64,000 bases of DNA from Spirosoma pollinicola (GTDB lineage: Bacteria > Bacteroidota > Bacteroidia > Cytophagales > Spirosomataceae). The notes beneath the pieces were generated by a model that was not told the origin of the DNA, did not search any database, and saw nothing but the letters and a program-made list of their open reading frames with translations. Shown here piece by piece: positions 8,822-16,446 of this stretch. The DNA is taken from assembly GCF_002831565.1 (NCBI RefSeq), contig NZ_CP025096.1, forward strand, positions 7,989,014 to 8,053,013, in the 5' to 3' direction. A program made the translations under genes and the position numbers. Every line of letters begins with the position of its first letter. Position 1 is the stretch's first letter.

Positions 8822-8870
8822 AAACCCCAATAGGAAATAAGCCATCGGCTTGGGTTCTATTGGGGTTTTT
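8822..8870 (+). terminator. Terminator/attenuator between infC and rpmI
   Basis: AAACCCCAATAG (8822-8833) pairs with CTATTGGGGTTTT (8858-8870) around a 24-nt loop, and the right arm ends in TTTTT. It sits 47 nt after infC. With the -7 element just downstream, it suggests that rpmI-rplT has its own transcript, or that read-through is attenuated. Confidence 0.75.
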
Positions 8871-8904
8871 AGTGATGAGAGTTACCCAGTAATGCTTTTT
8901 TGCG

Positions 8905-8912
8905 TATCTTTG
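8905..8912 (+). promoter_or_regulatory. Candidate -7 element for rpmI-rplT
   Basis: TATCTTTG is an exact match to the Bacteroidota TAnnTTTG consensus. It lies 44 nt before the rpmI start and just after a terminator hairpin. No convincing -33 TTTG was found at the expected distance, so it remains a pattern-based call. Confidence 0.45.
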
Positions 8913-8955
8913 CGGCCTGTTTACTTAATTTTCCATTACATAGCGGTTTACTATA

Positions 8956-9150
8956 ATGCCAAAAGTAAAAACCAATTCAGCTGCCAAGAAGCGTTTCAAG
9001 CTGACAGGCACTGGAAAAATCAAGCGGAAGCACGCCTTCCATAGTCACATTCTGACTAAAAAATCGACCAAGCAGAAGCGCAATCTTGTGCATGACACCA
9101 CGGTTGATCGTACAGACGAACGTCGCATCAAAGCGTTGTTGAACGTCTAG
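8956..9150 (+). CDS. rpmI: 50S ribosomal protein L35
   Basis: A 64-residue, highly basic protein with the L35 signature [20 protein letters not shown] and a conserved basic core including the [14 protein letters not shown] segment. Length is standard. It is followed by a small hairpin and a degenerate-unit dyad before rplT, giving a 178-nt gap that is wider than usual for rpmI-rplT. Confidence 0.97.
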   Translation: MPKVKTNSAAKKRFKLTGTGKIKRKHAFHSHILTKKSTKQKRNLVHDTTVDRTDERRIKALLNV

Positions 9151-9159
9151 TACAAAAAA

Positions 9160-9179
9160 AGACGCAGTTGCGTCTGGTT
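9160..9179 (+). terminator. Small hairpin with T tract after rpmI
   Basis: AGACGCA and TGCGTCT (9160-9166 and 9169-9175) form a 7-bp stem closed by two bases, preceded by seven A and followed by GGTTTT. Likely a weak terminator or attenuator between rpmI and rplT. Confidence 0.5.
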
Positions 9180-9220
9180 TTAAGTTTCACCCGGTGCCCG
9201 GCCCGTAAAGAGGAATGAAT

Positions 9221-9291
9221 AATGAATAATGGAAAATGAATAATTAAATCGGTTGTATCCGTAATACTTTATTCATTATACATTACACATT
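9221..9291. repeat. Degenerate-unit dyad between rpmI and rplT
   Basis: The left arm (9221-9243) consists of AATGAATAATG-like units. The right arm (9269-9291) is its reverse complement at about 19 of 23 positions. No T tract follows. The arm style (short A/T/G units on the top strand) parallels the dyads at 3689-3754 and 9691-9756. Confidence 0.75.
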
Positions 9292-9328
9292 AAACTCCCG
9301 CCGATCATCAAAAAACAGTTTACACACA

Positions 9329-9673
9329 ATGCCACGTTCCGTCAATCACGTAGCCTCGCGGGCACGTAGAAAGAAAGTAATGAAATTGGCCAAAGGGTAC
9401 TTTGGTCGTCGTAAAAATGTTTGGACAGTAGCTAAAAACGCTGTCGAAAAAGGGTTAGGGTATTCGTACCGCGACCGTCGTGCCAAGAAACGCGATTTCC
9501 GGGGTCTCTGGATTCAGCGTATCAATGCTGGTGCGCGTCTGCACGGTATGTCATATTCTGCCTTCATGGGTGCTCTTAACAAATCGGGCATCGAACTCAA
9601 CCGTAAAGTATTGGCCGATCTGGCCATGAACCACCCGGAAGCATTTGCTGCCGTTGTTGGACAAGTGAAGTAA
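9329..9673 (+). CDS. rplT: 50S ribosomal protein L20
   Basis: A 114-residue L20 with the standard start [19 protein letters not shown], the [11 protein letters not shown] motif and the [20 protein letters not shown] core. L20 binds 23S rRNA early in assembly and in several bacteria represses its own operon through leader mRNA. No such leader could be demonstrated here. The last gene of the translation cluster, followed by a strong dyad terminator. Confidence 0.98.
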   Translation: MPRSVNHVASRARRKKVMKLAKGYFGRRKNVWTVAKNAVEKGLGYSYRDRRAKKRDFRGLWIQRINAGARLHGMSYSAFMGALNKSGIELNRKVLADLAMNHPEAFAAVVGQVK

Positions 9674-9690
9674 ACAGAAATTAAGTAATA

Positions 9691-9762
9691 GGAGCGAGGA
9701 GTGAGTAGTAGGAGTGGCTAACGCAAGTTTGTCTCCTGCTACTCACTCCTCGCTCCATTTTT
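9691..9762 (+). terminator. 24-bp dyad terminator after rplT
   Basis: The left arm 9691-9714 and right arm 9733-9756 pair over 24 bp with one mismatch. The left arm is a run of GGAGTGAGTAGTAG-type units. The right arm is followed by ATTTTTATT, so on the plus strand it should terminate the rplT transcript. It also lies immediately downstream of the convergent NuiA-like gene and could serve both. Confidence 0.85.
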
Positions 9763-9763
9763 A

Positions 9764-10204
9764 TTACGTCTGTACGATCTTCGTTTTAATACCCGTTCGC
9801 GCACTATCTGCCTGTAGGCCCAGCAGGTACACATCTATTTCTGAATCACCTACCCGAAATACTTGCCTGACTGTTAGTTCGGTTTCCAGTAACGTTTTCA
9901 GTTGCTGAAATCTGGAGGTACGCGCTTTCTCCTCGTCGCCAAACCAATCATCTTCTATGGTAACGGGTTCCCAGAAGTCAGCTTCGGGAGTTTCTTCAAC
10001 ATAAATGGACGGGGGCAGCATGAGCCAATCCTTAATTTGACTAACCGTAAGGGGATCAGCCTGTTTCAGGTAGCAGGTTACCGTTTCAATAGGTTCATCT
10101 GATTCGCTTGGATAAAGTAAATCGGTAAGTAATGGACTTATCTGTTCGCTTAAGGGTCCATTTTTTAAAACCTCATCGCTACTTTTCGGGTTTTCGTTCG
10201 TCAT
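9764..10204 (-). CDS. NuiA-like (nuclease A inhibitor family) protein
   Basis: A 146-residue acidic protein. The segment LLTDLLYPSESDEPIETV closely resembles the opening motif of NuiA, the cyanobacterial inhibitor that binds the sugar-non-specific nuclease NucA, in which an LLxxSESDxPhE stretch is typical. The C-terminal part (TELTVRQVFRVGDSEIDVYLLG) also fits the small alpha/beta/alpha inhibitor fold. The first ~25 residues are a variable leader. No NucA-type nuclease gene is present in this window, so either the target is encoded elsewhere or the protein is a stand-alone family member of unknown role. Convergent with rplT. Assignment is from motif memory only. Confidence 0.6.
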   Translation of the reverse strand: MTNENPKSSDEVLKNGPLSEQISPLLTDLLYPSESDEPIETVTCYLKQADPLTVSQIKDWLMLPPSIYVEETPEADFWEPVTIEDDWFGDEEKARTSRFQQLKTLLETELTVRQVFRVGDSEIDVYLLGLQADSARTGIKTKIVQT

Positions 10205-10330
10205 AGGGAAGAAATAGATTCACGCTAAAATTAACCGATTCCTGCTGAAGTATGCAGCTAAATCCAGCTAATTTTAAGACTTGGTCTCCATTAAACCTAT
10301 TTCCGTTAACTTTTTTAAACAAAAGAAATC

Positions 10331-10891
10331 ATGTTAGAAACCTTAATGAATCTGGTTCAGCAGCAGTCCGGCCAGGCGGTCATCAATAATCCGGCTATTC
10401 CGAATAGTCAAAACGATAGCGTCATGCAGACAGTTGCGGGCAGTATCATGAGTGGTCTGGGCCAACAGGCGCAGGGTGGCGGTTTAGGCAATCTGCTCGG
10501 CATGGTTGTGAATGGTGGCGGAAACGTTCAGGGAAGCCCTGTAACACAAGGTGTTCAGCAGCATGTTGAGCAAAGCCTAATGGAGAAATTAGGTATATCG
10601 CCCGCAGTAGCCATGTCGGTGGCGAGTGCAGTAGTCCCTATGGTACTTGGCAAACTAATGAATAAAGCGTCTGATCCAAACGATTCCAGCGTAGATGGCA
10701 ATTCGATTCTGGGTGCCGCTACCGGCCAGCATGGCGTTGACTGGATGGGTATGGCTGGGTCAGCTATGGCCGACGGAAAACTGGACATGAACGACCTGAT
10801 GCGGGTTGCTGGTCAGCAGACCGGTAGTGGTGGCGGTGGTTTACTTGGCGGCCTGGGTGGTATGCTTGGCGGCATGTTCGGCGGTAAGTAA
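10331..10891 (+). CDS. DUF937/YidB-like Gly/Gln-rich protein
   Basis: A 186-residue protein with no signal peptide. The N-terminal helix (MLETLMNLVQQQSGQAV) and the middle segment (LMEKLGISPAVAMSVASAVVPMVLGKLM) match the pattern of DUF937/YidB-type proteins, in which a helical bundle ends in 'P.VL..L'. Gln/Gly-rich linkers separate the helices and the C-terminus is almost pure glycine, leucine and methionine. Function is unknown for the family. Monocistronic, with its own terminator 21 nt downstream. Confidence 0.65.
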   Translation: MLETLMNLVQQQSGQAVINNPAIPNSQNDSVMQTVAGSIMSGLGQQAQGGGLGNLLGMVVNGGGNVQGSPVTQGVQQHVEQSLMEKLGISPAVAMSVASAVVPMVLGKLMNKASDPNDSSVDGNSILGAATGQHGVDWMGMAGSAMADGKLDMNDLMRVAGQQTGSGGGGLLGGLGGMLGGMFGGK

Positions 10892-10911
10892 ACCTATATA
10901 AACTTTAGAGT

Positions 10912-10941
10912 AAAAGGCAGGCCATAGCGGTCTGCCTTTTT
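10912..10941 (+). terminator. Intrinsic terminator after the DUF937-like gene
   Basis: A 12-bp stem (AAAAGGCAGGCC with GGTCTGCCTTTT, one wobble pair), a 5-nt loop and a T tract. A classic rho-independent terminator. Confidence 0.9.
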
Positions 10942-11006
10942 GCATTAGTAGGTAAGTTATTTGACGCTTAATGTTTAACGATGGGAGTATTGTAAGACTG
11001 GAATGG

Positions 11007-11342
11007 CTAGTCGAAAACCAGTTCAAGCAAAACACTTACTACCGCTATGCAGGCAAATGCGACGGCTAATCTGGTATGGCCAAGTCGATAGAGCAGAAAG
11101 GCTGCCAGCCCGAAAGCCATAGCACTAAATAAGAGTCGAAAGGGTAAATCCAGCCTATTTGCTGATTTTGGCGCTGCCAGAATACCCCATAAAGTAGCTG
11201 CTAAAAGGGGTAAGCCCAGCCCAAGCAGGTATTTTTCAACTATTGATTTCTCGCCCTGAAATCCCCACATACCAAGTATAATAAGCATTCCAATTTCTAA
11301 CAGAAAGGCAACAAGCTGATGTAGTAGTTTAATGAGTTGCAT
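11007..11342 (-). CDS. YrdB-like (DUF2568) small membrane protein
   Basis: A 111-residue protein with four predicted membrane segments: residues ~8-27, 37-55, 65-83 and 88-108. The GMWGFQG..., LAATLWGILAAPKS and RLDLPFRLLFSAMAF stretches are typical of DUF2568/YrdB. Function unknown. It is transcribed away from dnaK, and the divergent 264-bp region should hold both promoters. Confidence 0.85.
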   Translation of the reverse strand: MQLIKLLHQLVAFLLEIGMLIILGMWGFQGEKSIVEKYLLGLGLPLLAATLWGILAAPKSANRLDLPFRLLFSAMAFGLAAFLLYRLGHTRLAVAFACIAVVSVLLELVFD

Positions 11343-11606
11343 CGTCTGTGAATTATTTAATTGATATATCGTTTGTACATGCCTTCTTCAGTGTAAGCGC
11401 TGACTTGCGATTCGTCCAATTCTGTTGACAGACTCTGCCATCTTTGGATTTTAGAACGTGATCGAACGCCAATATGGCCCATTTAATTGTATTATTCTGC
11501 CAATCTGACAGCAATACGAACATTTTTTCGGGCTGGCATTTGTATTGATAGAGTAGTGTTGTCTGTCAGTTTACAACCACAGCAAACAAAGAAACTAAAT
11601 CCAGTC

Positions 11607-13541
11607 ATGGGAAAAATTATTGGTATTGACTTAGGCACCACGAATTCGTGTGTGGCCGTGATGGAAGGCAACGAGCCGGTCGTAATCCCCAATTCCGAAG
11701 GAGCACGGACGACGCCATCGGTAGTCGCATTTATGGACAATGGCAACGGCGAACGCAAAGTAGGCGCACCCGCTAAACGCCAGGCCATCACCAACCCGAA
11801 ACATACGATTTCTTCGGTTAAGCGTTTCATGGGTAAACGCTATAGCGAAGTAACGAACGAAATTAAAAACGTCGCTTACGACGTTGAAAACGGCCCGAAC
11901 AGTACGCCACGCGTACGGATCGGTGATCGTCAATATACACCACAGGAGCTTTCGGCCCTGATTCTGCAAAAAATGAAGCAGACAGCCGAAGATTATCTTG
12001 GCCAAACGGTAACAGAAGCCGTTATCACGGTTCCTGCTTATTTTAACGACGCCGAGCGTCAGGCAACTAAAGAAGCTGGTGCGATTGCCGGTCTGGATGT
12101 AAAACGGATCATCAACGAGCCAACCGCAGCCGCTTTGGCCTACGGTCTGGATAAAACCAACCATGATCAGAAAATCGCCGTATTTGACCTTGGCGGTGGT
12201 ACGTTCGATATTTCGATTCTGGAATTGGGCGATGGCGTGTTTGAAGTTAAATCGACCGATGGTGATACACACCTGGGTGGCGATGACTTCGATCAGGTAA
12301 TTATCGACTGGCTCGCCGATGAATTTAAGAAAGATGAAGCTATCGACCTGCGTCAGGACCCAATGGCCCTGCAACGGTTAAAAGAAGCGGCTGAAAAAGC
12401 AAAAGTTGAACTGTCGAGTTCGAACTCAACAGAAATCAACCTGCCTTATATTATGCCGGTAAATGGTATTCCCAAGCACTTGGTGCGTACGTTGAGCCGG
12501 GCGAAATTCGAGCAGTTATCCGATTCGCTGATTCAGCGCAGTCTGGAGCCTTGCCGTCGTGCCCTGAAAAACTCAGGTCTGTCGGCTAGTCAGATTGACG
12601 AAGTCATTCTGGTGGGTGGTTCGACCCGGATTCCAAAAGTGCAGGAAGAAGTAGAAAAACTGTTTGGCCGTAAGCCGTCTAAAGCCGTTAACCCCGATGA
12701 AGCTGTAGCCATTGGTGCTGCCATTCAGGGTGGTGTGTTAACGGGTGAGGTAAAAGATGTTCTCCTGCTCGACGTTATCCCGCTCTCATTGGGTATTGAA
12801 ACGATGGGTGGTGTGTTTACCAAAATGGTTGACGCCAACACAACGATTCCAAGCAAGAAAGTTGAAACCTATTCGACGGCATCGGACAACCAGCCTAGCG
12901 TAGAAATTAACATTCTGCAAGGCGAACGCCCAATGGCCGCTCAGAACCGCCAGTTAGGCCGCTTTATCCTGTCCGATATTCCACCAGCACCCCGTGGTGT
13001 TCCTCAAATCGAAGTAACATTCGACGTTGACGCCAACGGTATCCTGCACGTAACGGCTAAGGATAAAGGCACGGGCAAAGAACAGAAAATCCGGATTGAA
13101 GCATCAAGCGGTTTGACCGACGCTGAAATCAACCGGATGCGTGAGGAAGCTAAAGCCAACGAAGCCGCCGATAAAGCGGAGCGTGAAGCAGTTGAAAAAG
13201 TCAACGCAGCCGACTCGATGATCTTCCAAACCGAAAAGCAATTGAAAGAATATGGCGACAAACTGTCGGAAGGCAACAAGTCGGCTATTGAAACGGCTCT
13301 GGCTACGCTTCGTACGGCCCACGGTGCTCGTGATGCAGCCGCCATCGACAGCGCGTTAGAAGGGCTGAATGCAGCCTGGGCAACGGCTTCGACCGAAATG
13401 TACAGCGCTACCGGTGGTGGAGCTGAAGGTAACCCAATGGACGGTGCCGGTTTCGGTGGAAAGGCTGACGGTGCCGACAACGGTCAGGGCCAGCCAGCCG
13501 GTGACAACGTTTCAGATGTGCCTTACGAAGAAGTGAAGTAA
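11607..13541 (+). CDS. dnaK: Molecular chaperone DnaK (Hsp70)
   Basis: A 644-residue Hsp70. The true start is ATG 11607 ([20 protein letters not shown]); an upstream frame extension to 11487 is not homologous and is rejected. The N-terminal ATPase domain (1-~385) carries the phosphate-binding loops [21 protein letters not shown] and [14 protein letters not shown] hydrophobic linker ([14 protein letters not shown]) leads to the substrate-binding domain (~393-500) and helical lid. The C-terminus is Gly/Asn/Asp-rich and ends in DVPYEEVK, close to the EEVK/EEVD-like end of many bacterial DnaKs. Neither grpE nor dnaJ is adjacent. Followed by a strong terminator. Confidence 0.98.
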   Translation: MGKIIGIDLGTTNSCVAVMEGNEPVVIPNSEGARTTPSVVAFMDNGNGERKVGAPAKRQAITNPKHTISSVKRFMGKRYSEVTNEIKNVAYDVENGPNSTPRVRIGDRQYTPQELSALILQKMKQTAEDYLGQTVTEAVITVPAYFNDAERQATKEAGAIAGLDVKRIINEPTAAALAYGLDKTNHDQKIAVFDLGGGTFDISILELGDGVFEVKSTDGDTHLGGDDFDQVIIDWLADEFKKDEAIDLRQDPMALQRLKEAAEKAKVELSSSNSTEINLPYIMPVNGIPKHLVRTLSRAKFEQLSDSLIQRSLEPCRRALKNSGLSASQIDEVILVGGSTRIPKVQEEVEKLFGRKPSKAVNPDEAVAIGAAIQGGVLTGEVKDVLLLDVIPLSLGIETMGGVFTKMVDANTTIPSKKVETYSTASDNQPSVEINILQGERPMAAQNRQLGRFILSDIPPAPRGVPQIEVTFDVDANGILHVTAKDKGTGKEQKIRIEASSGLTDAEINRMREEAKANEAADKAEREAVEKVNAADSMIFQTEKQLKEYGDKLSEGNKSAIETALATLRTAHGARDAAAIDSALEGLNAAWATASTEMYSATGGGAEGNPMDGAGFGGKADGADNGQGQPAGDNVSDVPYEEVK

Positions 13542-13587
13542 TCTGAACCCGGATTTATTTGATTATCCTGATTATATTGATTTTCAT

Positions 13588-13621
13588 AAAAGCCCCTTCC
13601 GGAAACGGTGGGGGCTTTTTT
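13588..13621 (+). terminator. Terminator after dnaK
   Basis: AAAAGCCCC pairs with GGGGCTTTT, followed by a run of T. The stem is extended by imperfect CTTCCG/CGGTG pairing around the loop. Confidence 0.9.
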
Positions 13622-13880
13622 TGTCTTTAGCTTATCTACTTTTCTGTACAAGTATAGGGATGCAGGGAGCGACAAGAAAAGAGAAAAACTCAAAAGCTCC
13701 CATATCCACCCGGCCACCTTGAATACGTGGTTACCCGGCTAAGTCAGGGGTAAGGTTGATAATTTCGGTTTCCGGTATTGGTGGCCTCAATGAGGCAAGA
13801 GACAACTCGTAACCTGCCCAACCTGTTGCACTCGTGTGCAGAATTTTACAAAAACAATCAATTTTAAGGTATCTTGCTTC

Positions 13881-14318
13881 ATGGAAAGTAAGGATGTCAG
13901 ATGGGTACAGCGCTTCTCGAACTACAAAAAAGCGTTGGCTAAACTTGCGGAAGTTGCTCAGAACAGTACTATAGAAAACTTGTCCGAATTGGAGCGTGAA
14001 GGACTAATTCAGCGGTTTGAATATACAGTTGAGCTATCCTGGAAAACACTTCAGGACTTGCTTATAAATAAAGGATACCTGGATGTTATTAGGCCAACTC
14101 CTGTTTTGTCTCAAGCATTTAAAGATGGCTATATCCTGGATGCTGAAGGCTGGAAAAAAATGAAAAAAGCTCGTGAATTAACGTCGCATACGTACAATAA
14201 TGAAACGGCATATGAAATTTCCGAAGCAATAATAGCCACCTATTTTGGTTTACTTGATGCACTTAAGCAACGGCTTGATGTTGAACAGAGAGGGACACAA
14301 TCAACATTATTTGACTGA
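13881..14318 (+). CDS. HEPN toxin / nucleotidyltransferase substrate-binding protein
   Basis: A 145-residue HI0074-type HEPN protein. Start chosen at ATG 13881 (MESKDVRWVQRFSNYKKAL), the usual N-terminus; a longer frame from 13836 has no homology-like content. The helical fold includes GLIQRFEYTVELSWKTLQDL. Residues 98-105 (RELTSHTY) match the RX4HXY motif of HepT-type RNases, in which R and H form the active site and the Tyr is the site AMPylated by the partner. It overlaps the MNT gene by 1 nt (TGATG), so the two are translationally coupled. By family knowledge this is a type VII HEPN/MNT toxin-antitoxin module; toxicity here is inferred. Confidence 0.85.
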   Translation: MESKDVRWVQRFSNYKKALAKLAEVAQNSTIENLSELEREGLIQRFEYTVELSWKTLQDLLINKGYLDVIRPTPVLSQAFKDGYILDAEGWKKMKKARELTSHTYNNETAYEISEAIIATYFGLLDALKQRLDVEQRGTQSTLFD

Positions 14319-14641
14319 TGAAATACGGTTTGACCGCAGAAAATCTAACACAAATTACCCAGGTTTTTAAACGAAATCCTGCGGTACTGAAAGTATATTT
14401 ATATGGTTCGAGAGCGATGGGAACCAATCGCCCAGGTTCAGATATTGACTTAGCCGTTTCGGGTAATCAGCTAACGTTCAATGATTTTCTGAACTTAACT
14501 ATTCAACTAGAAGAACTTGATCTTTTATATGTATTTGATGTACAGCATCTTGATAAAATTAAAAACCCCGATATGCTTAACCACATAAATCGAGTTGGTA
14601 TCCCAATTTATGTGGCAATGATAACTTCGGATGTCTACTGA
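14318..14641 (+). CDS. MNT-type nucleotidyltransferase antitoxin
   Basis: A 107-residue minimal nucleotidyltransferase (pol-beta fold). The signature GSRAMGTNRPGSDIDLAV (residues 30-47) supplies the GS motif and the metal-binding Asp42 and Asp44. A third acidic residue is probably Asp74 in LLYVFDVQ. In characterised MntA/HepT pairs this enzyme inactivates the HEPN RNase by adding AMP to the motif tyrosine. It directly follows the HEPN gene with a 1-nt overlap. Both genes are somewhat more AT-rich than the flanking dnaK and dCMP deaminase genes, consistent with a mobile module. Confidence 0.85.
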   Translation: MKYGLTAENLTQITQVFKRNPAVLKVYLYGSRAMGTNRPGSDIDLAVSGNQLTFNDFLNLTIQLEELDLLYVFDVQHLDKIKNPDMLNHINRVGIPIYVAMITSDVY

Positions 14642-14723
14642 CGTACAGTGTATCGATGGACGAACCTGGCTGAGTTACGGGTTACATCTACCATTTGCTT
14701 GATTCAAGCCGTATCTTTACCAA

Positions 14724-15260
14724 ATGTTACGTACCACCGATACCCCTCTCGCTCATACAAAACCGCGTTTTGATGATATCTACATGGATTTGGCCGTTAA
14801 TCTGGCTAAGCGTTCGCACTGTATCAAAGCGCAGGTGGGGGCGGTGCTGACCCGCGAAACCCGCATCATCTCCATTGGTTATAATGGCCCGCCCGCCGGA
14901 ACCCATAACTGCGACGAGGAGTACCCGGAAGTGGGTTGTCCCCGCGATTCGAAAGGCTCCTGCTCACTGGCGTTGCATGCCGAGCAAAACGCGATTTTAT
15001 ATGCCGCCAAAAACGGCTCCGAAATAGACGGGTCAACCATATATGTGACGCTGTCGCCCTGTATTGCCTGTGCTCGTATTATTTACAGTATGAAAATCGC
15101 GCGGGTGGTTTTCTTGCATTCGTATGCGGAGTATAAAGGTATAGGCTCCGATGAGGGCGTAGATTTTCTGCGGACGTTTGGAGTAGCCGTCGAAAAGTAT
15201 GTGCCTGGAGAGGGGGTTACACTAGTATCTGAGCCGCCCATAGCCAAAAAGAAGGCATGA
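14724..15260 (+). CDS. comEB: dCMP (deoxycytidylate) deaminase
   Basis: A 178-residue zinc-dependent deaminase. His85 and Glu87 (LHAEQNAI) with Cys113 and Cys116 (SPCIACARII) form the standard catalytic zinc site. The extra insertion HNCDEEYPEVGCPRDSKGSC between the first strands is the second zinc-binding region seen in dCMP deaminases. It makes dUMP for dTTP synthesis. A TATCTTTA sequence at 14712-14719 resembles a -7 element but is only 5 nt from the start, so it would yield a nearly leaderless mRNA. It overlaps acpH by 4 nt. Confidence 0.93.
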   Translation: MLRTTDTPLAHTKPRFDDIYMDLAVNLAKRSHCIKAQVGAVLTRETRIISIGYNGPPAGTHNCDEEYPEVGCPRDSKGSCSLALHAEQNAILYAAKNGSEIDGSTIYVTLSPCIACARIIYSMKIARVVFLHSYAEYKGIGSDEGVDFLRTFGVAVEKYVPGEGVTLVSEPPIAKKKA

Positions 15261-15922
15261 ACATACTGGCGCACGGTTATCTTTCCGGGCCACGTTTGGT
15301 CGGGCCGCGTTCGGTCGGGCCACGCTTGGTCGGGTCACGCCTGGAAAATCATTACACAGGCTTGTTAATCGGTAATTTCATCGGTGATTTTATTAAGGGA
15401 GATCCGGCAAATCCGCGTCATAACTTACTAGCCGATGAAATTATGGGTGTTCGCGTACACCGCGCCATTGACTCGTTTACCGATGCGCACCCCGACGTTG
15501 CCGCCGTTCGCGAGTTACTGCATCCACGATGTCACAAGTATGCCGGGGCCGCTGTGGACATATTCTTTGACCATTTTCTGGCCGCAAATTTTATGCAGCT
15601 CACCGGCGAATCCCTGACCGAGTTTGTTCAGAATTTTTACCGTACATTGCAGGAAAATCAGAACCGATTACCGCCAGGAGCCGCCCGTATGACCGACTAT
15701 ATGATTCGGCAGGACTGGCTTACCAATTATCAATTTACCGAAGGCGTTGACCGATCTTTAAAAGGGGTAGCCCGTCGAACGGCTTTCCCATCGGGGTTAG
15801 ATACCGCCATACTGGATTTAGAGCGCTATTACGACGAGATTGGTATGCATTTTACTGAATTTTGGCCTACATTAGTCGAACATATTCAGCAAACGCGCTA
15901 TGCGTTTGCTTCACGATCATGA
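15257..15922 (+). CDS. acpH: Acyl carrier protein phosphodiesterase (AcpH) with tandem-repeat insert
   Basis: A 221-residue AcpH-type protein of the HD-like fold, which removes the 4'-phosphopantetheine arm from ACP. Typical sequence: MNILAHGYLS at the start, IGNFIGDFIKG, VHRAIDSFTDAHP, DIFFDHFLA and the C-terminal FPSGLDTAILDLERYYDEI. Residues 11-30 are an added stretch of (GPRLV/GPRSV)n encoded by four 15-bp tandem repeats, between the first strand and the GLLIGNFIGD helix where the canonical protein has a short loop. The start overlaps the dCMP deaminase stop (ATGA), and its own stop overlaps the next gene the same way. Confidence 0.88.
   Translation: MNILAHGYLSGPRLVGPRSVGPRLVGSRLENHYTGLLIGNFIGDFIKGDPANPRHNLLADEIMGVRVHRAIDSFTDAHPDVAAVRELLHPRCHKYAGAAVDIFFDHFLAANFMQLTGESLTEFVQNFYRTLQENQNRLPPGAARMTDYMIRQDWLTNYQFTEGVDRSLKGVARRTAFPSGLDTAILDLERYYDEIGMHFTEFWPTLVEHIQQTRYAFASRS
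15287..15344 (+). repeat. 15-bp tandem repeat within acpH
   Basis: Four copies of GGGCCACGTTTGGTC-like units (15287-15301, 15302-15316, 15317-15331, and a partial 15332-15344), each differing by 1-2 bases and each in frame, coding for GPRLV, GPRSV, GPRLV and GSRLE. The divergence suggests the expansion is not very recent. Confidence 0.9.
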
Positions 15923-16368
15923 ACAGGAAAAGAACAATCTCCTCACTTATTGGCCTAGCCATAATTCTCTGTATCGTTTTTGCCCAGGTTGGCTGGAAAA
16001 ACGCCGAACCTTGGCGTCCCGATCAGCTATTGGAACCCGCTGATTTAGCCGAAACGATCAACTCAACAGCTAAACTCAAGCCACTCATTATCAGTATTGG
16101 ACCAGCAGCCTCGATCAAAACATCCATTGGTGTTGGACCTGGTAGCGAAGCCGAAAATCTCGCGAAGCTGGAAAAGCTACTCAGCAAAGAGCCCAAAAAC
16201 CGGGAAATTGTTATTTACTGTGGTTGCTGCCCCTTCAAAAACTGCCCCAATGTTCGTCCGGCCTTTACGAAGCTTAACGAGCTTGGCTTTAAGAACCACA
16301 AGTTGCTGAATCTGACTAAAAACCTTAAAACCGATTGGCTCGATAAAGGGTATCCGGCAATTGATTAG
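15919..16368 (+). CDS. Membrane-anchored rhodanese-like protein
   Basis: A 149-residue protein starting at ATG 15919, which overlaps the acpH stop by 4 nt. Residues ~8-24 (SLIGLAIILCIVFAQVG) form a signal or membrane anchor. The remainder is a rhodanese-type domain with the persulfide loop replaced by VIYCGCCPFKNCP. That loop is cysteine-rich, unlike the single catalytic Cys of classical rhodaneses (CxxGxRS). Such CGCCP loops recur in a periplasmic subgroup whose substrate is not known. The third gene of a tight operon with comEB and acpH, though a functional link is not obvious. Followed by a bidirectional hairpin. Confidence 0.75.
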   Translation: MNRKRTISSLIGLAIILCIVFAQVGWKNAEPWRPDQLLEPADLAETINSTAKLKPLIISIGPAASIKTSIGVGPGSEAENLAKLEKLLSKEPKNREIVIYCGCCPFKNCPNVRPAFTKLNELGFKNHKLLNLTKNLKTDWLDKGYPAID

Positions 16369-16415
16369 AGAAATAGAATAGAGAATTTTACAACTTAAGA
16401 GAGATATTGAATCCC

Positions 16416-16445
16416 ATGGGCCGTGACAACACGGCCCATTTTTGT
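16416..16445 (+). terminator. Terminator between convergent rhodanese and permease genes
   Basis: ATGGGCCGTG and CACGGCCCAT form a perfect 10-bp stem with an ACAA loop, followed on the plus strand by TTTTTG. On the minus strand the hairpin lies just beyond the permease stop and may stabilise or end that transcript as well, though it lacks a U tract there. Confidence 0.85.
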
Positions 16446-16446
16446 A

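Noticed and set aside
11487-11606. Possible 40-residue N-terminal extension of DnaK
   Set aside because: All DnaK proteins begin at [14 protein letters not shown]; the extension has no matching sequence.
11631-12374. 247-codon antisense open frame within dnaK
   Set aside because: Mirror of strongly biased dnaK codons; no homology-like content.
14712-14719. TATCTTTA as a promoter -7 element for the dCMP deaminase gene
   Set aside because: It lies 5 nt from the start codon and lacks a properly spaced -33 element, so I did not list it as a promoter.
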